Shown here: positions 10,743 through 21,746 of the stretch, piece by piece
Numbering within the stretch: position 1 is the stretch's first letter
Layout of the letters: each line of letters begins with the position of its first letter
Assembly (NCBI RefSeq): GCF_022605165.1
Contig: NC_063074.1
Location: 1,391,501 to 1,455,500, forward strand
Reading direction: 5' to 3'
From: Purpureocillium takamizusanense
Taxonomy: Eukaryota; Ascomycota; Sordariomycetes; Hypocreales; Ophiocordycipitaceae
Length of the DNA stretch: 64,000 bases
Made by a program: the position numbers and the translations under genes
Notes under the pieces: model-generated
Seen by the model: the letters and a program-made list of their open reading frames with translations, nothing else
The model's database searches: none
What the model was told of the DNA's origin: nothing

Positions 10743-13013
10743 ATGAGGCCACATGCCCTCGCACTCCTCGCCGGGCTCGCGACCCTGGGCCAGGCGCAGT
10801 CTCTGGGGGAACGTGATCCCGACAAGGAGGGCACCACCTTCAATGGACTCTCCGTCCCGCCGCTGCTGGAGCTCACGCCCGCCAACTGGGACAAGGAGAT
10901 TGCGCAGTCGCGCTGGATGCTGGTCAAGCACTATAGGTATGTCGCGAAGCCTGCCTGCCTGCCTGTCTGCCACGGGCAAATGCCTGCCGCTCATGGCTAA
11001 CCCGACGGCAGCCCGTACTGCCCCCACTGCATGGCTTTTGCTCCCACGTACCAGACCCTCTATGAGTACTACTACACGTCGAAACCCGCCGAGGACACCT
11101 CCTTCATCAAGTACTACGACTTCCGCTTCGCCACCATAAATTGTGTCGCCTACTCCGATCTCTGCCAGGAACACGACGTGCAGTCATACCCAACGACGGT
11201 CTTGTACGAGAATGGTGTCAGCAGCGAGTTCGTCCGGGGTGCCAAGGACATGGACGAAGTTAGCCAGATGGTCGAACACGCCCTTGAGAAGACGCATCCT
11301 GGTTCGTGGCCCAAAGACGCCGTTCTGCCCAAGCCTGGCGACACCACCGGCCCCAAGGTTGCCGCCGGCACCAAGGCATCCGAGGAGCTGGTTGACCCGG
11401 CCAAGAAGCCTTCTTCTGACAACCCGACGGAGAAGAACGACAAGGCCAAGGCTGCTGGCACCGAGAAGTCGAGCCCAGCCTTTGGCAGCGACTGGAAGGT
11501 GTCCACGTCTGGCGACAAGGAGAAGGCCAAGGGCAAGGAACCCAAGAAGCCCGTGGCCACGCACAACCCCGACGGCGCCTCGGTTGCCCTGACGGCAGAG
11601 AGCTTCCAGAGGCTCGTGACTCTGAGCCAGGACCCGTGGCTCATCAAGTTCTATGCCCCTTGGTGCCCGCACTGCCAAGCCATGGCTCCCACCTGGCAGC
11701 AGCTCGCCAAGACCATGCGTGGCAAGCTCAACGTCGGCGAGGTCAATTGCGACAAGGAGTCGCGCCTGTGCAAGGACGTCGGGGCGCGATCGTACCCGAC
11801 CATCATGTTCTTCAAGGGCGCGGACCGCGCCGAGTACACCGGGCTTCGGGGCCTCGGCGACTTTGTTCAGTACGCCGACAAGGCGGTGGATCTGGCCAGC
11901 GGCGTCCCCGACGTGGACGCCGAGTCGTTCAAGGAGCTCGAGCAAAAGGAAGAGGTCATCTTCGTCTACTTCTACGACCATGCCACGACGAGCGAGGACT
12001 TTAGGGCCCTCGAGAGACTGCCCCTGGGCCTCATCGGCCACGCCAAGCTCGTCAAGACCAAGGACCCCAAGATGTTCAGCAGGTTCAAGATTACGACCTG
12101 GCCCAGGCTGTTGGTTTCTCGCGAAGGCCGCCCCACGTACTACGCACCCTTGACGCCCAACGAGATGCGGGACGTCAACGGCGTGCTCGAGTGGATGAGG
12201 TCCGTGTGGCTGCCTCTTGTCCCCGAGCTGAACCCGTCCAACACGCGCCAAATCTTTGACGGCAAGATTGTGGCTTTGGGCATCCTCAACCACAAGGACA
12301 AGGACGCCTTTGCGACGTCGCTGCGGGAAATGAAGAGCGCGGCGAACGAGTGGATGGACAGGCAGATCCAGGAGTTCCAGCTTGAGAGGAAGAAGCTCCG
12401 GGACTCGAAGCAGATGAGGATCGAGGAGGCAGAAGATCGCGGCGACCAGCGCGCGTTGCGTGCGGCTAAGGCGATTCGCATCGACATGGGCAGCGCCGGT
12501 CGTAAGGAGGTGGCGTTTGCCTGGGTCGACGGCACGTACTGGCAGCGCTGGATCCGCACCACCTATGGCATTGACGTCAAGGACGGTGAGCGCATCATTA
12601 TCAACGACGAAGACGTAAGTGGCCTCGGGCAGACTCAATGCTTTATCAGCATAAGCTAACAAGACGTGAAGAATCGGAGATACTGGGATAACACGGTCAC
12701 GGGCAACTACATCCTTGTCAGCCGGACGTCCATCATGGAGACGCTCGACAAAATTGTTTACGGCCCGCACGTCATCAAGCACAAGCTCACCATTTCGGCC
12801 ATTGAGAAGGTTTTCTTCGACATGCGGGTGGCCTTCTCGGAGCACCCCTATCTCTCGTTTGGCTGCGTGGCGGGCATTGCGTTCGGGCTGTACTCTTGGT
12901 TGCGGGGCCGCAGCCGTAGACGCGGCGGCCACTTTCGGCTGGACGACACCATGGGCATCAAAGAGCTGAAGGAGGGCCTGCTGGGCGTCAATGGTAATCA
13001 GAAGGCGGATTGA
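10743..13013 (+). CDS. EPS1: EPS1-like transmembrane protein disulfide isomerase of the ER
   Basis: Exons 10743-10936, 11012-12614 and 12672-13013 give 712 aa, close to yeast Eps1 (about 700). Eps1 is a membrane-anchored PDI-family protein in ER quality control. A signal peptide covers about residues 1-19. Thioredoxin-like domain 1 carries C68-P-H-C71, created across the first intron. Domain 2 carries C283-P-H-C286 in the motif FYAPWCPHCQAM. Between them lies a Lys/Pro-rich linker. A single transmembrane helix lies at about 658-676, followed by a basic RGRSRRR cytosolic tail; no KDEL-type signal is present, consistent with anchoring. Both introns have canonical donors (GTATGT, GTAAGT). The gene converges on the REI1-like gene. 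The two CPHC sites and topology make the family assignment strong; strict EPS1 orthology is inference. Confidence 0.88.
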
Positions 13014-13799
13014 GGGAGGCGAGCAGTTTTACAGCAAGAGACGGAAGCATGATTCATCAGCAAACAGCGGCCGGGATTTTGGCAGATTACTACAGGGACG
13101 GACGACGGCGGATACGGTCGTTTGGCCTCGTTTTCGGTTGAAGAATGCGCGGGTGAGGACACTGGACCTCTTCATGCATGGCCCTAGGGGAAGATGCGTC
13201 TTATGTCGGCCCGACCACGTGTTGGATTTCTCTCCCTCTCCCTCTCTCCGACACCCCGCTCGCGAGAGGAGTCAGCCAGTGGATTTGCTCGGCCGCGGGT
13301 TAAGCGAGAGGATTTTGCGGCGCGTCTGCGGAAAGTGAGAGGGGACACGGAGTTCCGGGGTTCGTCCAAGACTATGGCTTTTTACGCCTGCACATGGCAT
13401 TGACAGTGGTGGAAACGCGGGCTTGTTTGCATAGGTTAATCTACCCATTTTCGATGATGCGGGCTGCGCGACTGTTGATCTGGTACTTGACTTGACACGA
13501 CGACGGTGATGCTGACTGATAGGTACAGTCAAAACGAGCGCCGGGTTCCGAGTGACATGCTTGATTGATTACGTCGAGGGGTCTCTCGACAAGTGTTCAA
13601 TGCCTCCCAACGGATAAATGTCCACGTTTGGTGCTCCAAGGCGGCTACATATATATACATGAACAGCATCAGCATGCCTGCCTGCCTGCCTGTCTGCCTC
13701 CTTCAGCCAGAACCTTGCTTCTTTGTCACATAATATAGGAAGAAATCAGACGAATCACCAACCACCCGCTGCGGACCGACCACCTGGCCCGGTACGCAC
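13014..13799. other. Convergent intergenic region, EPS1-like / REI1-like
   Basis: 786 bp of 3' flanks. It contains a CT-rich patch (about 13230-13255) and a TGCC repeat near 13676-13697. No gene is seen. Confidence 0.6.
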
Positions 13800-14066
13800 T
13801 TAACAGCAAAACCCCTTGCCGAAGCGGCTGTCGCCGGCGTCGATGCGAAAGTGCTTGGACTTTGTGAGGTTGTTGCGACGGTCGACCCAGCGGCGCTTGC
13901 GGGCCTCGATCCTGTGCTGCGCCCGGTCGCCCGCGATGCGCAGCCGGGACAGCTGCGCGGCGAGGATGGCCTCGTTGCTGCGCACGAGCTGCTGTCCGCC
14001 AGAACCACCACCGCTGCCGCGTTGCGCGACCTCGAGACCCGGGGGAGAAGTGGAGGAGGAGGAAGG

Positions 14067-14105
<39 letters not shown>

Positions 14106-15177
14106 CGAGCCTCTTGACGCTTGCTGAGGAAGCGAATCGCGCTCCTTGTCTGATGGCGGGGCCTGGCGGCGGGAGGGCGCGCGGGGCTCCTGGTGGGAGT
14201 CGGCGGGGTTGCGGCGCTGGGCGACGAGCTTCCCCGAAGGCAGGCGGACGGCCATGCCGCTGTTGGCATTGTTGTTGTTGTTGTCGTCGCCGCCGCCGGC
14301 AGCGGCAGCACCAGCCAGGCGCTGCATCTGCTCGACGGCAGCGTCAGGCTGGCGAGGCATGTCGTAAAAGTCCTCGGTGTCGGGGGAGACGTCGAAGCGG
14401 CAGTGGCCGCGGGCGAGCATGTGCTGGCGGGCGCCCTCGACGGTGGCCTTGCGGGCGCCGCAGCTGATGCACTCGCGGTAGCCGTGGATGATGAAGTGCA
14501 GGTACCCGACGACGGTGTCGAGGTCGACGGTCAGCAGGTCCGGGAAGGGGACGGCGAAGCCGTGCGCGGTGGACATGTGCGCGAGGTTGGCGGCGAGGGT
14601 GGGCGGGGAGGAGGCGCGGTGGGCGCAGAAGAGGCACTCGCTGGGGATGAAGTCTGGGACAGGCGCTTCTTCTTCTTCTTCGTCGTCGTCTTCGTCTTCG
14701 TCATCTTCCACGTCCTCCTCCTCATCTTGGTCGTCTTCAACCTCCGCCCTCTTCGGTGCGCGTGACGATTTGGAGGGCTTCGCTTGCCCGTCGACGGCTT
14801 CTGACGGCGACACAGAGGGCGACTCGACGACGCTCCCCGGCTCCGCTACTTTTACTCGAAGCTTATAGACACTGGGGGCGGAGGCGAACGGCCGCGACGA
14901 CATCAGCATTGAGAAATGGGGAGGGTCCGGGCATTACCGGTGAAGGAAAAGGAAGAGCAACTCACTGTGCGTCGCTCTTGACGTGCGCGCGCCACGTCTC
15001 CGCGCCGCGCAGCTCGACGTCGCAGAGGCGGCAAAGGGACGGGGCCTGCGCGACGGCAAGGCGCGGCTGCTGGTCGACGTCCACCATGCTGGGTCGGTCA
15101 CTTTGTAGGCGTCCCAGTGTGGAGGATGTCGTGGTGGTGTCGTGAGTGTCGAGGCTCGTGAGGTCGGGTATCGTCAT
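13800..15177 (-). CDS. REI1: REI1/ZNF622-like C2H2 zinc-finger pre-60S maturation factor
   Basis: Minus-strand exons 15177-14966 and 14871-13800 give 427 aa. Rei1 acts on cytoplasmic pre-60S particles to recycle Arx1/Alb1. Three C2H2-type units are visible. One is C49-x2-C52...H65...H71 (SLCRLCDVELRGAETWRAHV), whose last histidine is built across the intron. The others are a CLFCAHRAS...H unit and a CISCGARKATVEGARQHML...H unit. The splice gives the family hallmark HVKSDAHVYKLRVKVA. An acidic Asp/Glu run lies before finger 2, and Asn and Ala homopolymers lie in the C-terminal half. The C-terminal basic part (EARKRRWVDRRNN) fits the family. The start at 15177 is the first ATG in the exon; a second at 15087 is possible. 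Distinguishing REI1 from its paralogue REH1 is not possible here. Confidence 0.87.
14068..14103 (+). repeat. (GCA)12 microsatellite inside the REI1-like coding region
   Basis: Twelve GCA units (TGC on the coding strand's complement) encode a poly-alanine run. Such perfect coding repeats are likely length-polymorphic. Confidence 0.85.
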
Positions 15178-16429
15178 GAGAGAGAGGTGGGGTGTGTGGT
15201 GAGTTCTGGTTACTCGATGTCGATGGATTGATTCTTTCACAGGAGTCCAAAGCAAGAGGTTCGTTTACGGTGGGAAGGCGCGACGGGTAAATATACGGCA
15301 CCGGTCAAGGCCGAGCTCAAAGTCGTCAAGACGGGTTGTTGAAGTGCTTCCCCCACATGCATGCGCACTTGCAGCAGCTGCATCCCATCGCGGCGTTAGA
15401 AGATAAACTATGGCGGGGCAGAATCCGGATGATGCGGCGCTAAGATGCGGGTAGTGGATCGACTTGGGTCGTGGTTTCCCCAGACGGTTGCGCCGGTTGG
15501 CTGAGCCAAGGCGGAGAAGGTGGTGTAGCCACTATGAGTCGAAATGAGCCGCAGCCTCCGCCTCGTTCTCTCTCTCGCTCACACACTCTCTCGAAACACT
15601 CATACACATTCTCTCCCTCTCTTCCTCTCTCCCGCAGTGATGAGTCAAACATCCAGGGCAATGCACAAAGGGCAGGGCGTCATTCTTGCCTGTTCTAGGC
15701 GCTAGGCGGTCCCGTGACTCCCGTCCCTACTGTTCCCGTAGCTGCAGACCTCGCCTCTCTCCCAAGCCTATCCTCAGACAGGCCCAGTGAGTTGAACCCC
15801 TTCATGGATCCCTCTCTCAAACGTGCAGTCTTGCATTGGGCTGCCGTGAGCACCCAGCGAGTCCCACGACGCCCTGGGGCGTCAAACCACCACTACTTCT
15901 CGGCCGTAACCACAATTCTATACACCAACCTTCTTTCCGGCTCACAGGGGAGGACGCGACCTGGTGGTGGGAGAGCGCGAAACTCAACGTGAACCCTGCA
16001 ATCATCGATTTTTTCCACATTCAAGGCAGGGTCGACAAACTCTGAATGACCGGATTATAGTGTTCAAGTTGACGCCCTATGGATCTGCCAACTTTCAGCT
16101 TGAACGTTCAGCCCGCGACTCGTCACGAAAGAGCTGGAAGTTGTCGTCTCGTGAGGCCCGATACTCAACCTTCTCGGCGTTTTGAAAAATAAACCTAACG
16201 AGTGACAGACGTCTCATAGCAAACCCACAAATCAGGTTTGATTCCAGGTGTATACCACCGTTAAATGCCCAAAGCTTGGCGCCGACTCGGAGACCGATGA
16301 TCAAGCTAGGGCACCTCGCCACAACCGCACACTCTGTTTGCTCGCCGGACACCGCTCCCACCGTAGTCATACGTCGCACACTGCTCATGATCATTGTTAG
16401 CGTCCATCGTAGGTGTTTGCAATTGGCAG
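15178..16429. other. Upstream flank of REI1-like gene and start of a gene-poor island
   Basis: Contains a long CT-rich run at about 15567-15634. Base composition becomes more AT-rich toward 16000. Short frames show no recognisable protein. Confidence 0.5.
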
Positions 16430-16740
16430 CATTAGGAAGACCAACATGAAATACGGCCCGATTATCCCAAATGACCAGGTCGTCTGTATTCCACCTGATG
16501 CGAGCCAGCCTGTATCTGATGGTTTTCCGTGACAAGTCTCTGCAGAAATTCGCAAATGAACATTTTATTCTCCACATCTCCGAAGCCGTCAATGATTTCC
16601 AAGTGATGGCCAAAGACAAACAGATTATTCCATTCAGTGACGGGGTTGGTCCTAACGCAAGGATGTAGATCTCGCAGTTCTGGGCTGCAATAAGTCAGCC
16701 GGATCATTCGTTTCCTGCAGACGGGATGGTGTCTATTTTT
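16430..16740 (-). pseudogene. Broken TauD/TfdA-type Fe(II)/2-oxoglutarate dioxygenase remnant
   Basis: Two minus-strand frames together read like the C-terminal half of a fungal TauD-family oxygenase. The upstream frame has LHPCVRTNPVTEWNNLFV and a following ENHQIQ. The downstream frame has IRWNTDDLVIWDNRAVFH, which carries the distal metal-ligand histidine of this family. The frames meet at a tandem duplication of 4 bp (AGCCAGCC at 16503-16510), which shifts the frame. A short upstream piece near 16704-16735 (DTIPSAGNE) resembles the segment before the catalytic core, but about 100 residues that should lie between are absent. No start, splice signals or conserved C-terminus can be placed. 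I infer a truncated, frameshifted pseudogene in an AT-richer island. Confidence 0.72.
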
Positions 16741-17657
16741 GAGAGCATGTAACAGTGCATTAACTTGAGTACAGTAGTAACGGGAAAAGGGGAAAGAAAA
16801 CTTGCACCGCACGTGTTCGCAAGAAACTGACGGCCGAGAAGTCGGTCTCCCGTGAACCCAGCTACTATAGCTTTAGATGCTCGCCAACTCATGAATGATT
16901 GAGGCCGGTATTTTATATTTGCATAAAACTCTTTAGCAGAGGCGAGCCCTAATAGGTTTCGAGGCTTACTACTATAAGTAAGAACTAGGGCATAGACGTT
17001 ATGACTTTCGCAGACTATAGCGATGCTATTATATATATAATGCCGACGTCTCTTAGTCGTTATATAGAAGAATCGAGCGACTTTGAACCCCTGACTCGGT
17101 AAGGCACTAGACTAGACCCTCCATACCCCTGGCTCAAATGAAACTGGAACCGGATCAAGTCGTGACATCGCAGAAGTTCGTAACCTTCGATCATTCGTCT
17201 CGCTCGAGGCTGCCGTGCTTCAGCAGGACAAAAGAATCCTTCATGTCCCAGTACATGACCTCCTTAGTGTCTTCCGGTCCTTCCTTAAGCCACGTATGGG
17301 ATAGGATGATGACAGCAATGCACAGGACTACCTTGAGAGTGCTGTGGTGAAACGCCACCAGCTCGAGAATTCCAGCCTGGCTAAGACGAAGCATTTTACT
17401 ATAACGCCCTTTGAACATAAGGCGCATAGTGGCTTGAGGCTGTGACAGACTCGACTGAAAGCAGTCTGGAAATCCAAGACTATAAGCCAACGAGGCACCG
17501 AAACGTGTGCTGAGAAGACGTTAATATAGCTGAAGCAAAGTAGGCAGTACGTGAAGCTCAGCGGACGGTCGTGTGTGTAACCATACTCTCGAATATTTCC
17601 AGAACCACGGGACGTACAGAGTACGTACCAAGTAGCTGTTGACGAGAGGGCTCGGGA
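16741..17657. other. AT-rich stretch with no intact gene
   Basis: This segment is visibly more AT-rich than its neighbours, with TTTATATTTGC-like runs and a perfect 14-bp AT palindrome at 17028-17041. Minus-strand frames (e.g. 17191-17490) encode hydrophobic stretches without a family I recognise. It may be decayed mobile or transferred DNA; no terminal repeats were found. Confidence 0.45.
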
Positions 17658-17930
17658 GAGGCTGAAGGAGATCATCGTGGCACAACATGAAAGGTCGCGG
17701 GGGGGTTATATTACCCCCCCTGGAATACGTCTACTTCATAAAGCCGCAACACCCACAAAGTACGAAGTGGGCGAGGAATGGATGAGGCTGAAGTGGATCA
17801 TCGTGGCAAGACGCGAAAGGCGGCCGGGGGTGTATTTCTTCCTCTATTCAACATTGCTCGAACCACAGCACGCGCGAAGCAGGTGAGGCTGAACGGGATC
17901 ATGGTGACACAGCATGAAAAGCAGCCGGAT
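17658..17930 (+). repeat. Three degenerate copies of a ~45-bp unit
   Basis: Copies begin at 17658, 17784 and 17885, each opening GAGGCTGAA and continuing with a near-identical ATCATSGTG core, then an AR-rich tail. Spacing is 126 and 101 bp. All three keep the same frame on the plus strand (RLKEIIVAQHER, RLKWIIVARRER, RLNGIMVTQHEK), but no intact reading frame spans them. Confidence 0.75.
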
Positions 17931-19199
17931 AATAAAAAGGGGCAATGCCGATCCAGCATCCGGTTTCCCCCAACCTGCTCGTCATGTTTTCCAGCTGCCC
18001 AAGAAGGCCCCAAATTTCAAGATGACAGTATCGCATGAAGACGAAACATGGGCGCAGAGCACCCGCCCACCAGCAGTTACGGCACCAGAAGGGCGAGCGA
18101 GCCCGCCGGTACTTCCCCCTACGGTCTTCCGACCCGTCCATTACCTTCGAGTGGATGGCCCTCCTCCCGCTGGCGAAATACCTCGCCAACAGCCGGCTCG
18201 TCTTCAGCTTGTCGGCAAGATGTCCCTGACGGGCCCCATCGCCGTCAGCCTGTTCCCTCGACCGCGCGTCCTTCGTCCAGCTTGAGCGACCACGGGCCAT
18301 CAGGCAGGTGCAGGGTTGTTGTTGCGATGGAGTCGATGGTGCTGTTAGTCCTTTGCCTGTCGGGCCGCGGGCCTCGTTATCATTGGGAATTTATCGATCC
18401 ACTCCACTTCCGCCTGGCAGGGGCTCCCGTCCCCTGACAACCTCCTAGGTATGGAGCCCTGGAGCTTCCCCGAGGCCCCCGCCCCAATGGACCGACCGCC
18501 CGCTGCAGCCCGCTGGATTCACTGGACGGGATGTAGGTCAGGCCATCCCCCCAAGCCCCCCATCACCACCCGCTCGCTGCTCGGGCGGGCATGGATGGAT
18601 CCATTCCCGTTGCATCCACCATCCATCCATCCGACAACCCATGCATCCCATCGTTTCTGCCGTGCAGCACGCAGCCAGCCCGTCCCTGCGTGCATCCGGC
18701 CGACGGCAGTCTCGAAACGCCCTCCATTGTCCGGCCCGGTCCGCCCGCCCCGTCACTCGCGCATCGTGACGCACATGTGCCGAGCTGTGTGCCCTGGCTT
18801 TTTATCCTTTGCTCAGCTCGAGGAGGCGGCGCCCGCTCGCGACGATTCGCAACTTGGGACTTGCAGAACCAGCCTCACACCACAGCCAGCATGTATGTTT
18901 TTACATCCCTTTTTTTCGTCTCACGCCTCTTGCCCTTTGACCGTTGCCCATGGTCTACGCATGGAATACAAGAGAAGAGCAAACACGCGAGCGAGCCCGC
19001 TCGGGCGTCGGGTCTGGTCGCTGACTTTGGCGATAGCACGAGGCTCACAAAATTGAGACGCACTCCCGCCTCGCGAGCCCGGACTGACATGCTCGAGTGC
19101 ATTCTGAGCCACTAGCCACCCCTTTCACGGGGACCTTGCGTACGCCTTCACTCGAATACGGAAGCTTCCAGGTTCTTCCTCTGTCCGCCGGCGCCCACC
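17931..19199. other. Upstream flank of the GNAT gene
   Basis: GC content rises again here. Contains a CATC-rich patch near 18590-18650. Plus-strand frames of 130-200 codons lack domains and are not convincing. I treat this as promoter and spacer. Confidence 0.5.
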
Positions 19200-19885
19200 A
19201 TGGCGCAACCCGGCACCGTCGTGCTGCCCTTTGACCCCAAGGCGCACGCGCACCTTACCCCCTACCTAGCCGCCATCCACGCCTCATGCATCACCCAAGA
19301 CCGCGCCATCGCCACCTTTCTGCCGCCGCTGTCACACGAGAAGCTGCTGTCGTGGTGGAAGGAGCGCATCGCCGAGGTCCATGACGGGAAGCGCCACATC
19401 TGGATCCTCGTCAGCCAGGGACCGCAGGACGACCCCTCCGTGACTGCCGCTGCGGCGGCGGCGACGGGCCGGCCCAGAGGCCCCGAGGTCATGGGCGTGG
19501 TGATGCTCGCGACGCCTGACTCGGAGACGGAGCCCTTCCGCGGCGCGGTGGAGAAGCTGCTGATGCACAAGAGTTGGCGCAGCAAGGGCGGCGCGACGGC
19601 TCTCGTGGCGGCGCTCGAGGCCGACGCAGCGAAGCTGGGCCGGACGACACTGGTACGGCGCTGACATGTTTCCCCCTTCCGCCCATGCTGCTGGTGGGCC
19701 GGACGAGTTGAGTGACGTGCGCAAAGCTGACGTCGAATTCGCAGGTGCTGGATACGGAAACGGGCAGCCCGGCGGAGGCGCTGTTCAGGAAGCTGGGGTA
19801 CACGGAGCTGGGCAAGATACCAAAGTACGGGCTGAGCCCGACGGGGGAGCTCAAGGACGGCACATTCTTCTACAAGCAACTCTGA
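19200..19885 (+). CDS. GNAT family N-acetyltransferase
   Basis: Exons 19200-19652 and 19745-19885 give 197 aa. The acetyl-CoA binding motif A is R127-S-K-G-G-A, a variant of the usual R/QxxGxG/A, followed by a helix ATALVAALEADA. The second exon supplies the C-terminal core: LDTETGSPAEALFRKLGYT is the typical strand-helix element. The product ends FFYKQL. The 92-nt intron starts with GTACGG and ends GCAG; without it the frame stops at 19664 before the essential C-terminal core. No signal peptide is seen, so it is probably cytosolic. The substrate is unknown; this group includes small-molecule and antibiotic-type acetyltransferases. It stands alone between two gene-poor stretches. Confidence 0.9.
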
Positions 19886-21746
19886 CGGATATCCGGCGGT
19901 GGGTCATGTGAGCTGTACAGTCGTGGCGGTGAGAGAGAACCAGCGGTGTTTAATGCGTGGACGCAGCGATCGGCGTGATGACGGCCGCGAGTTGGTAACG
20001 AGGTTGGATGCAGACTCTGGTACGAAAGCCGCAAGGTTGGTTAATGTTGGCAGAGGTAGAAATAAGCTCAAACATTGCCAGGCCACGCCAAGGTACCTGA
20101 GGAGAGAGTATCTTCGGTACGTAGAGTACACGATGTGAATTGAAGGTGACGAACCAAATGCGAAGTATGAACGGTGGGCACGCGCTGTTGGAGCCAGACT
20201 AGGAAGTCACATTGTGAGTTGTCTGCGGCTGAGAAGGCAACCACTACTGTCGGCAGCTCCTTGTTTAGATGTTGGGCGGCTCTGACGTTCAGACTTCGTC
20301 TCAGCCTTGCAATGGTCACTCCCCGAGTATATTTGGCTGATAGCTCTCACCACATCTGGGGGGGTTCCCCGTGCAGAGTGAAAAGTTGACTTTTGTTTAC
20401 CGACATTTCGGTGACGTGAAGAGCGAGCTTGCCAGTACGCCGAAGTTGACGACGCCAAAGGTTCTTTCTTTTTATATTAAAACAAACAAGTAATGTAACG
20501 GAGGACCGTGTGAATGAAAGCGTTGTTGGTTGACGCTCGGGCACCTGGCACGCTTGAATGATCCCGCCAGATCCTGGAGCCCCTTGGGCCCAATGCTGAG
20601 TGACTGTGTATGTACTTCACAGTTGGCATATATTTCTGTCGGTACGCGTTTTTACATGCTGCGCTCTAGTTCATCGCCTCTAGGATTGTGTTTGAATTCA
20701 TGATATTGTTCATGCCTGGAGAACAGACGCTTAGGGTAAAGTCCGGACTCTTGAGGTATACGACTGATGGCGAGGAGAGGGACACCTTGCCTGCCATCAA
20801 CTCTCCCAAGGGAAGCATCACTTTGCCAGATCAAGTCACCTGAAAAAGAGAAGACAGAAGAGAAGAAAAAACCCATAGCGCCGGGATGGTGCACCCAGCC
20901 AATGTCAACCCCCGTCCCCTTGACCGAAGCCCGTTTCGGAGGGCTCCTCCGCCTGCGGCCCCTGCTTCGGCGTGCTCCGGTCTGTATACTGTACTTCGTA
21001 CTTTTATACGTGCATCGAATAACTGGACGGCCCAGGCACTCGGATGCGCAGGCACGCCACGTGCCCCCCTCGTGTCGGTTCACCTGTCGGTTCACCTGTC
21101 GGTTCACCCCCCAAACGTGCCCGCCCTCGCCGCAGCCGACGATGGCTTGGATGGTTGTGGTGGTGATGGAGAGGGGTGCCGCTGCTGCTGACCCGCCGTT
21201 CGTCTTTCAGGCTTACCAGGGGTCAAAGACGGGAGGGAGCATTTGTTTAGTAGTTAGCGGCGCGCCACCTACACACACAGCGTATAACTATGCTTTACTG
21301 TGCATTCACCCAAGGCAGGCCAACTTGGAATTGGCCTACCACAGCGCGCGGCTCAGCCACCTGCCACACCAAAGGTCCCTGGATCGCCACACAGCTTTCG
21401 CAGCTAGCCAAGGTGCCGCCAGAGAGAGAGGAGGGCACAGGAGCTAAAGATGAGCGGGACCGTTGCTGCATCGGGCAGGCATCCAACTTGTCGTTGTTGA
21501 GCTGTCGGCTAACAGGCCTAATAAGTAAGATGGAAGAAAAGCATGGGCGTCGGTCGGTCGGCCCGGTGCGTTCGTTCGTCCATACGGGGAATTTGAAATG
21601 AGTAAATAAGAAGGCAGACGAGGAAGCACCCGCGCGCGTTTTGCCTTGGTCGTGCTTTTTGAAGCCTGTCTGTCTGTCTGCCTCCCATCGTTCGCTCGCC
21701 CACCCGCGAACCCCCCCCTCCGCCCGTCTACTCTTCTCTCGCAAAG
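19886..21746. other. Gene-free region between GNAT and RNase T2
   Basis: About 1.9 kb. The first half (to about 20750) is AT-richer; the second half is GC-rich with a 12-bp triple repeat. A 226-codon frame at 20767-21447 is Pro/Arg-rich, crosses that repeat and has no family features, so I leave it out. Confidence 0.55.
21073..21108 (+). repeat. Three tandem copies of a 12-bp unit
   Basis: TGTCGGTTCACC is repeated three times without mismatch. Confidence 0.92.

Noticed and set aside
11184..12932. 582-codon minus-strand frame opposite the EPS1-like gene
   Set aside because: It mirrors a well supported gene with codon bias on the plus strand and has no recognisable domain of its own.
17080..17110. 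tRNA-like T-arm sequence on the minus strand
   Set aside because: No acceptor or anticodon stem can be folded around it, so it is not called as a tRNA.
17191..17675. Minus-strand frames with hydrophobic stretches near the dioxygenase relic
   Set aside because: No recognisable family and no start or splice context. Kept only as part of the AT-rich stretch.
18048..19115. Plus-strand frames of 130-200 codons upstream of the GNAT gene
   Set aside because: Pro/Arg/Ser-rich composition, overlapping frames and simple repeats; no domain seen.
20767..21447. 226-codon plus-strand frame
   Set aside because: It runs through the 12-bp triple repeat, is compositionally odd and has no family match.
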